NCBI GenBank assembly: GCA_008921705.1
Contig: VFFE01007657.1
Location: 1,077,615-1,141,614 of the forward strand
Direction of reading: 5' to 3'
Length of the DNA: 64,000 nt
DNA from: Burhinus oedicnemus
Lineage: Eukaryota > Chordata > Aves > Charadriiformes > Burhinidae
Shown here: piece after piece, positions 24,301 to 36,900 of the stretch
Layout of the letters: every line of letters begins with the position of its first letter
How positions within the stretch are numbered: the stretch's first letter is position 1
Program-made: the position numbers and the translations under genes
Notes under the pieces: generated by a model
Told to the model about the DNA's origin: nothing
What the model saw: the letters and a program-made list of their open reading frames with translations, nothing else
Database searches by the model: none

Positions 24301-27300
24301 ACCTCCACAAACAGAAGATACAGGGGAATAATGTCATCGTTGAAGAAAGCAGCTTGAAGCTTTATTGTCACTAACAGCAGTAAGAAAATACCATTTTGAA
24401 AAAGGAGTGGTTGTCAGAAAGCTTAAGAAAAAACAAACCAAATAGGTAAGTGCCAGCTTCTCCCTTCCTCTCTCTGGTAGGTCATTGCTAATAGTCTCAT
24501 CAACTGCATTCATTTTGTTGTGAAAATGTGTTTAGTTTTGGAGAATGTAATCAGCATCAGAGCATCACCATTTCTGCACACAAAACAAAAATCACTCGAT
24601 CCTTGTGTCTTGGTTTTCTGAATCTCAACTCACGCTCCCAGGATCACCCATGTCCCTGGTGTCAGATCAAGCCCTTGCAGCTGTTGCTGCGTTCATTTAG
24701 GAAACCTGTGGGGTTTTGGCTGCATGCTGCAATGTCTGGGTTCTGCTAAAAGGCTTGAAAAAGCTTACTACTTGAAAATCATCCCTGGGGATGAGTTACT
24801 GTGTTTAATGCACATGGTCCAAGGAGCTGTGCCATCCTAGAGAAATATCTGGGAAAAATTAAGTGGACCCTAATGTTTCAGAGTTCCACACTTGAAAATC
24901 TGGCAGAAACAAAGATAACCCTGGAGAAACTGGAGATCTAAGATGGATATTGGAATTTAAACTGAATCTTCATTGCCTGCCATAGAAATATAATTTTAAA
25001 ACATATATATATATATTTGCTATTTAAGTCCTAGATTTTTACCTGGGAATTTAATGTGGTTCCTCAGGAAGAGGGAGGCAATGCTGGGTAAAGAGGAGAT
25101 ACAGAGAAAGTCCAGCTGAGTCCAGAGAGAAATCTGATCTTCGACCAGTGTGAAGGAGGAAGGCAGAGGGGCCGGGTGATGTGGTGCCACTGGCCACCTC
25201 ATGCTGTGGTAGGGAAGCCATTTTAGGAGCCGGCCAGGGCCGAGAGAAGGCTGTGCCCACCATCTTGAGTGGGCAGCGGGGAGGCAACCGAGATCTCACA
25301 GGCAAATGTTGCAGAAGGATCTGGGAAGAAAGCACCTGGACTGGTGCCTGGAGACAACCTGAGGGGAAGGCAGGCTGCTGGCTTGAAGGGGAATGATTTG
25401 CGCAACTGTGTCACGTAGCCCTTTGGAGGGAACCACGTGGCTCCTTGCAGAGCAGCTTCCCACAACGGCCGCCTCACATGGGGTGGAGGAGGGCTGGGGC
25501 CTGGTGGTGCCTTCTCATGCCCACTCCCTTCTCCAGCGTGGTGGTGGCTGCAAGTGCCGATCTGCTTTCTGTTTGGCTCCATTCCCTGCCCTTTTATTTT
25601 TTCTGGCTGCTCCTGACCCTGTGGTGTGCCCTCATTTTAGACGGGGAAGGAGGACATGACTGCTGCCAGGGCAGGGCCTCAGCATCATGGAGGGAAGCAG
25701 AGGGCCAAAGTCTGGATGAGACACGAAATCTTCTCCCTCCCTCAGGAAAACACCACTAGGAAAAAGGTTTTAAAGCCTTCTGAAGTGGCCAGAGCATGAG
25801 AGGAGACATGGAACACCATATTAGAGGAACTTGTTGGCAGAAATTATGCCAAAAAAATAAGGAAGGAAGAGCTTCAGGCTAGTGTTAAGACTATGACAGA
25901 GGATGCAGGTGAATCTGACAAGGGATTGAAGTGACCAATGGTATTTGAATACCTGGATTTGTGAGAAATAACTAATAACGTGAAAGAACTAGGGATCTTG
26001 CTGCCAGGCTGCAGCCCTGGAGGCGGTGAAGGCCCTGGGCCTCAACTTCTTCACTTCCGCATGGAAAAGGTCACTGGACAAAAATGACTTTTCCTGTTGA
26101 CAAAAATCATTTAGATGGAAAAATCTCTGAATATCAAAAAGGCCAGGGAGAGTACTACATTTATTCCAAATGAAAAATTCTGATAAATTGGTGGATTTTA
26201 AATAGATTATGTAAAATTACACTGGATACAGAACAGGTAAAACTTATCAGAATTTCTTTTCAAAGAGAATTTTTTTTTCCCTATTGAAGAATAGAGTTAA
26301 GTTAGAAACGAGTGCCTTGAAAAATAAGCTTTTTATTGTAAACAAACAAAGCTTTTGTAGAAACGTAGAAACATCCCTTTTTTGGTTAATACACATTAAT
26401 CAGTTATGCTTTAGCAGTAACAAAGTGCAGTGGTTGGGGGTCTGGAAGCTGTGGGCTGGCAAACTGCAGGCTGTTCTTTCTGTATAAGGGTGTTTCGTGT
26501 CCCAGAGACGCAAATCCTGTGAAACAGTTTCTGTCCCAAACACAGGGCACTTGAAAGAAGCAAGCTGATGCACAAATCGTCTTGGCAGGTTTTCAGAAGA
26601 TCAGTGAAAACGTATTTCTTTTACAAGTGTGTTGCTTTCAGGGAATGGGCGTTTTTTTACGGGGAAGCATTTATCTGTTAGCGTTTCAATCTAGACCTGT
26701 AACACAGGGCTATAACTGTCACTGTTATGTGGTGCCCAGAATCCCTCTCATGTGGTTTTCATGGTTTGATTGCAGGCATGTAAACTCCCCTGATGCTAGA
26801 TTTATACTTCCTGCGTGGTGTAAGGCTTGGCAAAGAGCCTTGGCTACTGACTGTTTATTCTCAAGTTACCAACTGTGGCACACGCGTGTCATGACTCGTT
26901 CTTGCTGGGGCCCTTAGGTTGTAGATCAAGATTCTTAGTAGGTTTGTCATATGTTTTTTTTTTTTACCTGTGTATTTCATACTGATGTACTTTCTATATG
27001 CATATGCTTTATTTCTCTGGCAATCTTTCCGATGATTGCTCAAAATATCCTTTAGGGCATCCACCTTTATGTCAAGATTGAAAAGGGTGATTCAGAAGCA
27101 GGCAAAACCCTCAGTGAAGTTAGCTAGTGCAAAGAGGTTGGGGGAAAAAAAAGTGAGGTTATATATTAAACCAGTTATGTTTTCAATTACATTTGAAGGC
27201 CTAACAAATTTTGATTTTTGTATTAAGCATTAGATACTCATATACCTATCTTAAGATAAATGTAGGCTTTTAACTTTTATCAGCCTTGCCATTACTGGAT

Positions 27301-27660
27301 GTATATGTACATGGAATATATACAAAACATTTTAAAAACTCCAAGATTTAATATCCACTTACATTTGCATTCTTAATTTGTATGTATGGCTGTTGCTTTG
27401 CTAAAAGCATTCATGAAGTATTTGTAGGAGCACATACCATCCACAATTGTTTCAGAAAATTGGATGGAGAATTTATTTGTGGATACGTGTATCTATATTG
27501 CCTGGAAGATCTTGGCCCTAGTCTTTTAAGACATCATTCCTACAAATCCTGTGATCTGTATTTGATAAATACAATCTGAATGAGAAGAGGGAGAGGGGTA
27601 TACATCTATTAAATATGCTTGAGCATGAAAATGTCATGAGCAGGACAAAAAAGGAGTGGT
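21334..27660. other. B-C spacer, no gene recognised
   Basis: I see no P450 exon, RNA gene or clear transposon in this 6.3 kb. A G+C-rich patch at about 25.1-25.75 kb contains a scatter of CpGs and a palindromic CCACGTGG E-box at 25433-25440; the ORFs overlapping it on both strands look like composition artefacts. A short AT dinucleotide run lies near 25003-25016. Confidence 0.5.
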
Positions 27661-27679
27661 TGATAATAAAGAGGGAGGG
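27661..27679 (+). promoter_or_regulatory. Putative core promoter block of gene C
   Basis: TGATAATAAAGAGGGAGGG lies 145 nt before the ATG and matches the block upstream of gene D (TGATAAAGAGGGGAGGG) apart from a 3-nt insertion and one base. Similarity extends upstream, where a CAGGA plus A/G-rich stretch precedes both. Confidence 0.5.
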
Positions 27680-27805
27680 TTAGAGGCGGGGAATAGTTAT
27701 TACAGGAAATTTAAACTCTTATGAAAAAACTGGTTGAGCAATCAGCCGTAATATCTTCAATAGACTATTTTCAATAAAGACAAGCTGGTAAAAACAGCCG
27801 TTAAA

Positions 27806-27976
27806 ATGTTGACAATAAGTCAAATTCTTATAGCCTTTGCTGTATTTCTTCTAATTATGCAGTTTTTTAAGTTGCAACGAGTACGGAGACGGCTTCCTCC
27901 TGGACCAATCCCTCTCCCAATTTTTGGGACCTTGATACAGCTGAACTTTCAGTTTAATCGTGATCTCCTCATGAAG
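27806..27976 (+). CDS. Gene C exon 1
   Basis: The 57 codons encode [20 protein letters not shown] as membrane anchor, then the basic QRVRRR and [14 protein letters not shown]. The first six residues are identical to gene D. The donor is GTATTT. Confidence 0.93.
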
Positions 27977-30900
27977 GTATTTATTTTCAGATACTCCTAA
28001 TTATTTAAAAGTCTTTGTAATTTGCCATTTCTCATGTTGTTTGCTATGTGAAAACATCCTCTCCCAAAACTACATTGGTAACATGCTGTAATCATTAACT
28101 AGCCACTGTGAATTGCACTCGGTTTGGTTCAGAACTGCTGGTTCGGTTGGCAAAATAAGAAAAAGTTATTGCAGCATAAAGTAGTTTGCCAAGCTAAGAA
28201 AACTGGTATTGGAAGTTCTGAATGTGTGAAAATCATTCTGATGCTTAAACCCATCAACTTTTGATACTAAATTTCCCAAATTCATGTGAAACTCGATATC
28301 CTTCTGTCACCCCTTAACACTAAATTTGCCAAATTCCTGTGAAAATTGATATAATTTAGGATTAAATACCTTTAGGGATAATATCGTGGATTTACAGTTA
28401 GGGAAAAGAAATGCAATTTAAAAAGAAATTACTTTCACAGCATGGATTTTTAGCTTTCTTAGCACTGGCACTCTCTAGCTTGAGCAGTAAGTAGATACTT
28501 GAGATGCAGTATGTGTGTATATGCTTGTTTGTATTGATAGGATCTAAAAAGACCCCACTAACTTTTTGTTTGTTGTTTTTTGAGGAGTACTTCTGAGCAC
28601 AAAGCCACCTCTCTTTCATTCTATTGGTTCTCGCAGTGCTTTTGTGATTATCAATACACCAGTGGCTTCTGTCACTGTGATTTGGACGAGGCACGCCATT
28701 TTATTCTGACCAAACAGCAGTTTCAGACAGGAAGTAAGGACACTGTGAGACAGAATGGTCTTACTCAAGTTCCAGTACCTAAATATGCAAATGGGCAGGG
28801 GGAAAGAAGAAAGTAACTGGTTCAATCTCTATGAGCTAGTTATTCCTCTGACATTTCTGTGTTCTCTTTGCACCACTTTACCAGTACAAATGATAGAAAT
28901 CCTCTTGAAATAAATTAATGCATAGAAAATACCCTTTATCACATGAATCATTGTTAACTGAGCTTTGGCTTATATACAGTAATAAGAGCTACCTAATGTT
29001 CCTTGGGATAAGATGTATGGCTCTGAAAAGCTGGAGTATTTGGTTGTTTCCAACAGTGAATGCTGGAAAAGACATTCATGCTTTCTCACGGATAGTTCTA
29101 ATCATGTGGGAAAGACGGAGAACATCATTCCACCTTAGGGCTGGTCCTGTAATCAGTGTAAAAACAGGTTCATCCTCTGTTTGCAGTGTGTGGGATTTCA
29201 TCTCTGCTTTACTGGCTTCTCTCCCATCTATAGCTGGCAAAAATTCATGGCAACATATTCACCTTATGGTTTGGATGGGCCCCAGTGATCATACTGAATG
29301 GATTTCAAGCAGTTAAGGATGGTATGACCATGCACCCTGAAGATGTTTCTGGGAGACTAGTGTCTCCTTTCTTCAGAGCAATGGCCAAAGGAAAAGGTGA
29401 GATTTTCTTGTCATAAATATTGCACAGAAACATCGTCTTGATAAATTGTAGCTCTTTAGTAGCTTGTAACCACTTCCAAAGGTACCACAATAGCAGGGTT
29501 TGTCTATGAGGAATGACTGCCAGGTGAACTGCAAAGTAGGGAGGAGCAGAATAGCCTTTGGATAGTAGTAGGAGGACAGGACCAGCAAAAGAAAAAATAT
29601 TCATAATGCCTTGTGTGAAACATAAACTGGAGCAAATTCAGAGATGATGAGATGAGGCAGTGGTAGGCTGTGTCACAGAGAAATGGAGGAAGAACAGGAA
29701 ACAGCATAATTCCTTGTCCTGGACTTACTGCCTCCCACCATTACATTTTCAATTGAAGAGTGAGTTTGATGGTGGCATCTTCTTCCCATTCCCTCCCTTT
29801 TGTGAATATTTTCTTACTCTCACAGTTGCATCTAGAGGTTCAGTGCATTTCTGTTTCAACCTTGCTGTAGGTTTCATACTCCCCAACCACACTGGAAATT
29901 CCCAGACTCCTGATTTTCATGAACACATGCATTATGAAACAACCTTTATTTTACTTGGAACCTTGACTTTTTTTTAAGGAAACCTAATTCCTTAAATATT
30001 TAACTCTGTTTCAGTCATTGGTGATTCTTATACTACATTAAAGATCCTGTTAGTATATGTTTATTTTTCCTGAAGATATTTGTCACAAAGCCCAAGTACT
30101 GAACTTCTGTGCCCTGTGGACAGGAACTTTTCTCCCTGATTGTGGATGGTCAGAACTCTTTCCCCTTTTCCCTTCATGAGAATCATTATCAGGTGAGCTC
30201 CAAATATAGAACTGAGCGGGAGGGAAACAATTCAGAGAGCATCTAGAGAAACAGCTGTCAAACTTTCTGAGATAATTGGTTGTCTTGGATCAAACTTAAT
30301 CCTGCAAGTCATCTTATTATCAGTCGAGTTTGTCCATTTTAGCCCTGCCCACATGTTTACATGCCACAGCTATCCCTTTGTGTCTTTGTGTTCATAGGCA
30401 ATGCAATAGTTTCATTACATTCTGTGATTTAGTAAATCTTTTAATGTAGTCTTTGTCTCTAATAAATATTAGCATAATAAAGAGCTCTTCCTTGAATGGA
30501 TGCAGGGATTATGTTGGCAACTGGTCACACCTGGAAGCAGCAGAGAAGGTTTGCACTGAGAACTCTACGCAGCCTTGGTCTGGGGAAAAGAGGTCTGGAG
30601 CATCGAGTTCAAGAAGAGGCCCACTACCTGGTAGACTTCTTTGCAAGTATGAAAGGTATCTCTGCGATAAATACTGATTCATTTTTGTCATTAGTCTGAT
30701 GTCTTTAGTGTATGAACTTCTCTGTCCTGCTCTGAAATTAAGGGCAGCTTTTCTTCCACAAGAGAATGCACAGGGTCTTACAGTGTCTACATGGAATGGA
30801 CTGAAAGTGCAAAGACTCCAGTCCTGTGTTTTCAAACCCAGAGGGAGACTATTCTTGTTCAAAGTTATTTACAAAACTACTAAAATTGGGAAGTGAAACT

Positions 30901-33900
30901 GGATCTTATTTATTATTTATATCATAGAATGCTTAAAGTGGAAAGGGATCTTTGAAGATGGTCTAGTCCAACCCCTTCCCAAAGAAGGGTCAATCAGAGA
31001 AGGTTTCTTAGGGCTGAGTCTAGTTGGGTTTGAAATATCTGCAAGAATGAAGACTTCGCCACCTCTCTGGATAACCTGTTCCAGTGTTCAATCACCCCTA
31101 CAGTAAAAAAGTTTCTTATGTTTAGGCAGAATTTAATGTATTTCAATTTTTGCCCATCGCCTCACTTGATACCACTGAGAAAAGTCTAGCTCCATGTTCT
31201 TTATTCCCCTCCATCAGGTATTTATACATATTTAAGATACTTCCCTGAGCCTTCTCTTCTCCAGACTAAACAGTCCCAGCTCTCTCAGCCTCTCTTACGT
31301 CAGATGCTCCAATCCCTTAATTGTTCTTGTGGCAGTTTGCTCGACTTGTTCCAGTATGTTGATGTCTCTCTGGTACTGGGGAGCCCAGAACTGGACCCAG
31401 CACTCCAGGTGGGTCTCACCAGTGCTCATCAAAGGGGAAGGATGACCGCCCTTGACCTGCCTGCAATGCCTTTTCTAACACAGCCCCGGATGATGTTGTT
31501 CTTGTCTCAAGAGCACATTGCTGGCTCATATGTGGTGCTGGTGCATAAAGATATGGACACGTTATCAATGCTGATGAATTAAGTCCTGTAACGTCATTTG
31601 CATGTACTCTGTAAAGCAGTGACTAGACTCTTGTCTGCATTACAACATTTTACCCTGATCAATGCAGTTAGGAACATGTGAGTTGGATTTCCCAATACTA
31701 GTCATTATGCAAAGGCACAGTAAATCAAGACATGCTGTGGCTAGCATTGGATCAATTAAAAGTAATTAAATTTAGCCTAATCCCATGGTTTAAGAACTAG
31801 GAGAATTTGAGATGTGACCACGTGTGCAGGAAAGAAAAGTCTAGAACAGTAGGTTGCTAATCAGAATTGTGCGTTGGGTTTTGGACAGTTGCATCAGTAC
31901 ATACATATAGTTGTTTATAGTAATTTATTCTGGAGTTACAAAACAGTTTTTTTGAGATGAGTTTTTCATGTGATTGCTTTAAAATTAGTTATAACTTTGA
32001 CAAAATATGTTGAAAGAACATTTTATCTTAATGGAGGTTGTGCATCTCTAGCAAAGTCAGACAAAATATAGTAGCCTTGCATGTATTTATGTCCTTGCTG
32101 AATAAGGCTGCTTCTGTTCTTACGGTTCTGCCCTCAGATTCCCTTTGACCTCAGTGTCCTCAATCATTCCTGTGCTTGAGACCTATTTTGAATTTGCCAG
32201 ATGGCAAATTTGCATAGAATTTTTTTTCTTACTTCTAAATTTGCTCTATCATATTCCAAAATATTTTACATATCTGGCATTTCTTTAGGCTGCCACACAT
32301 TCCTGGGATTATGGGATTGCTCCATAGTTGTGAAGAATCAGTTTGATACTACAATTTTATAAGAAGATTGCTGCTTCTCTGTGAAATGCAGTGCTCTCTT
32401 GAAAGTTCTTTGGCTAACCTATAATATTCTGTCATTTCACTAAAGCAGAATAGGAGACATTAACAGTGACATTTATTATTATGGTTGCAGGGAAACCCCT
32501 GGATCCTTCTTTCCCTCTCATTCATTCCGTCTCAAATGTAATTTGTGCTGTTGTTTTTGGACATCGCTTCTCCAGAGAAGATGAAACTTTCCATGAACTG
32601 ATTAGGGCCACAGAGCATCTATTCAAATTTGCTGGCAGCTTTATTCATCATGTAAGTAAACAATTTGTTATCTTTTTCTGAGTAAGACAGAAAGTAAGAA
32701 ATGCAGATTCAAGAAGTAGCTGTTAGGCAAAAGTTTTTGAATAGGTGAGTGATGTCCCATGAAGCTTTACTGGGCAGTGCACTATTTCAAAGTGTGATGG
32801 TAAAGCTCTACAGAGCAGCCTTCATTCATTGTCCTGTGTTTGAGTACTGTGATAAGGTAGTTTGCTCCTAAATCTTTGCAGCAAGGCAGATTGCTGATGG
32901 ACTGCTCCTAGGTCATGTTTGTTACTTGGTTTCTCAACCCCCATGCACAACAGGTTGCTGCCTTGGGCATCATGGTTGTTAAATACTAAATGTCAGGTCT
33001 AAAAGTGTGATTCACATACCAAGTTTAGACACTGTTTTATATACAGTCAACGAAGAGAAGAATGATTCAAATACCAAAGTGTTTTGCCTGTGGCTACTTA
33101 TCTCTATTTCCTCTATAAGAAGTGGAGACTTGAAGACTTCCCAGAGAAATTTCACTTCTTTACCCTGAGTGAGAAGCAGCTCTAGGCACAGGCAGCAGAA
33201 GATAGGAAAGGCTAAGCCAGCAAATATACCTGTAAGCTTGGCAATCAAAACAATCAGTGCTTTTCTGAGAGTCAAGGACTTACCTGACACTAGAAGAGGC
33301 CTGCTTTGTTCAGAAGCGTGTTCAAAGTTGCCCGGGAGTTCTGGTTCCACTTCTAAAGTTGTCCCATACATCTTATGCGTTAGCTTCTCAATGTAAAACA
33401 CATCAGCAATCCCTGTAATACAGCGATTCCCCTCCACATCCCATGGAGCATTCTTCTCACTGAGTTATGATCAGGTTCCCTTTTGCTTAGCCTAGCTTTG
33501 GTCCTGTAAGTTGTGTCTAGTGGTGGCAGGCGAGACTTGCTTTTGGGATAGAGAATATACCTCATTTTCTTTTCTCCTACCTATCCTAGCTTTGCTTTAG
33601 TCCAATGAATAAGACGCTGTTCTGGGAAATAAGAACAGGTGTTCAAACCATTCCAGAGGGAGGGCTGCACTCTTCCCACTTCCTGGATGCAAAGGGTACT
33701 CAGTATTATGTAAAAGGTGGACATTCCTGTGTCCACAGCCCCATTTTCTTAACTGGATTCCATGCTGTCAGGCACTGAACAGGAGAACTCTGTGGATTGG
33801 GCCCCTCCAGTTTTGGCAGGACCAGTAGCCAGGAAGGTGGATGGGCTCAGTTGCTGTCCTGAACAGTGACAACTAAATTCCACTTACAGTTAGGGTGCCA

Positions 33901-36900
33901 TAGTAGCTGGAAAGTGCATGCATTTGAGAGTAGGAATGCATGTAATCTGGGCAACCATATATGGTTAGTCAGAGCACAGTTGTATGTAATGCTCCTGAAC
34001 AGATTTTGAAAGAAAAAAAAATACCAGAGGTGGAACTGAACAAAGAGGGTATGAAGTTCTATGTGAATTTACCAAGGGCTGGACTACTACCTTTCTGTGA
34101 TAAGGCAATGATTAATTGATAATTGGATGTCTGACAATGAGAACTGATTTTCCAAAAAGACAGAAGTATAGTCTATCTAATTCAGCCAGACTCCAGTGAA
34201 CACCTAATAACTTGCTTTCTGCGGTATAATTAGGAGAGTACAAGAAGAGCTCAGCAAAATGAAGACCAAGAAAGGATAGAACTTCTACTGATAAATAAAT
34301 CATGGGACTATGTTTTGAGCAGGAAAAGAACTATTAAGAGAAAATACACTGCAGATACAAGAACGATGTATACAAATTACCCAAGCATAAATACAGGCTG
34401 AAAATCAGAATGAACTTTCTAGCTATCAGAATAGGCAGAAAGCAGCTATTCTTAGGCCAGATTTTCCCAAACAGTAAGAAAGAAGGATAAAATTAATCTG
34501 GTTGCGTGAGCTAACCCCTTCTTTTCTAGAGAAAAGTGTCAGGTAGCTGTTTCTCAGCTTTTCTGGATTTCAAGATTTATTGAGGACCCTTGAGAGCTCG
34601 ATTAGGAGAGAGTGCTTTGGGGGATTACCAAGGCTGTATACCAGCCGCTGGTAGCTGGCCCTTGATTTGGGTTCTGTCAACTGCTTTTGTACATCCTGGT
34701 GAGGACAGTTTGCAACAGCTTTGCTTCTTCCTTCCTGCTGTTCTCCACTGGAGGGCAGGATCTCACTTTGTAAATGTCTGAATATAGTTCATTGTAATTG
34801 AATACATGAATTGAATAATTGAATAAATTAATACAGTTTATTCTAATTATAATCATTCTAATTTGGCTTGTGGTTGAGCTGAAAGCCTGTGGAACTCTGA
34901 ATCTTACCATCAACACAGCTAGAAATTATATAGTGTACTGTTTCATAACTTGAAAACATAAGCATAGTCTTTGTCAGAATATTTTAGTCATGATGCCAAA
35001 AACATATGCTAATATGAACATTACCTTCTCTTTTTAGTAGGCCTAAAGTGCATTTTCTAGTGATAGAAACTTTGTGGTACCTCTTGTGTGTCACTCCCGC
35101 AGCTGTATGAAATCTTCCCCTGGTTGATGTGCCGTCTCCCTGGTCCTCATAAGAAGGCATTATCTTGCTATGATGTCCTGAGCTCTTTTACAAGGAGAGA
35201 GATCAGAATGCACGTGGAGCGTGGGATACCAGAAGAACTGCAAGATTTCATTGACTTTTACCTGGCTCACATTGAAAAAGTATGTATTTGTTCTGCCTGA
35301 TCATACGTTCGTGGGGAATAAGGTGAAATGGACCACTAAATAACCCAGTCTGAGCCCTTCTATCATAATCTCTTACCTTTCATAGACATTCAAATGTGAA
35401 TCCAGTAACCAGGGACTTGCTAAATCCTTTCTAATCATTGATATGCCACAGCACCTTGCGATCCTTTTATTAAAGGGCATGTTAATACACTGCATTCTTT
35501 CTCATAGGCACAAGTTACAAAATTATTTAAGCCTCCTTGAAAGAACACTGAATTTCTAAGTGGACCACAAGAAGACTGGGAAGGTCTTGGGGAGACAGAG
35601 TGGGATGTTCTGGATAAGATATTTGGCTGGTAAGGGTTTGTCAAGAGAGGTTGCTGCAAGAGGATGGTTGGATTTTGAGAGCATTTTGTGGGGAAATAAT
35701 CTAGGAGTCAGCGGAGTTTCAGACAAGGCTGGAGAAGAGGAGAGTGCCAGGGTCAGTGAAGTTTCAAACAGACAAAGGGAACTGGGGTAAATAAGGGCAT
35801 TTTGGGCAGGTAGGTGTAGTAGAGGTAGATGGGAATCTGTAGGGTTTTGAAAGGCTGTAGGAGCCTTGCGTAAGCTGTGAGTGGTGACACGTCTCTCCCT
35901 TTTCTAGGTCTTACCAGGATCACTTTTTCTTTGTCTGAATTTCTTGGGAACTGGATCACCTCCCTAATCCCTGGACTAGCAGCTGCCCTTCCCCTCTGTG
36001 ACTCCTACCTCCACTTAATCACTCTTCCTTTCTCCTCTTCTCCACTGCAGTAGGCCATGTTCCTCCTCCTGTTCCACTTGGTGATAGGAAGAAAAAGGAG
36101 ATAGGGGAGGAAGCGACAAGATGAGACTGCTTGGGTGGTGACAAGGCAAGAGTGGCTCAGAGAGCCAAATGAGGTATCCAGGCTCAGGGGTATGTATTCT
36201 TGCAGCCCCTGGAGAACTGGGTAGTGACTGCTGCTCCTGGGGTGGCAGTGCTTCTCTGCAGGGGCAGCCAGTGTCCCATCCACTGTGGTCACGTGCTGGT
36301 CGCAGCAACAGAGTGACTGGAAACTTGTTAGGCTGTAGGCACCCATCCTGCACCTCCAGGCGCAGCCAAAACAGGTCTGCCATCCTGGACTGCTGCCTGC
36401 CTTGTGTACTCCCTGAGTTGGCTGTGCTGCTGTGGTTGATCACACTACAGAGATGTGCATCCAGGGAAGAAAGTCTATTAGTAATTTCTGTCAGCCAGCT
36501 CTTCGGTCTTTTAGCATGTGTCTTATGAGTACTTCGTAGTGCTTGACTTTTTTATTATTGTGGGCAACAGAAGGAACTATCTTGTGGAACTCCAAGTATA
36601 TTGCAGCTGTGAAACTGTCATTATCGTCCAAGCTGGTAATTCTATCAAAGAATCAAATCAGATCTCCTTGCTAAGATCAGTTTTCTCTGATCATAATAAA
36701 TGCCATTAATTTGTATTTCTAGCTGCTAATTCTTTATTAATTGATTCCCATATCAGCTGCTGTATTTTGATGTCCAGGGTGGATGTCAGCCTAACTGGCT
36801 TCTTAATTGTTTTCAGTGAAAAAAATTTTTCACTGAAAGAGTTATCAAACATTGGAACAGGCTGCCCAGGGAGGTGGTTGAGTCACCATCCCTAGATGTG

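Noticed and set aside
25223..25759. Paired ORFs on both strands in the G+C-rich patch upstream of gene C
   Set aside because: Mutual shadows caused by base composition; Pro- and Ser-rich translation without a signature.
33012..33437. 141-codon minus-strand ORF in intron 4 of gene C
   Set aside because: No domain recognised; it lies in an intron between well-defined P450 exons.
36005..36528. Overlapping ORFs of 113-142 codons on both strands in intron 5 of gene C
   Set aside because: The region is G+C-rich, which removes stop codons by chance; no motif or conserved start.
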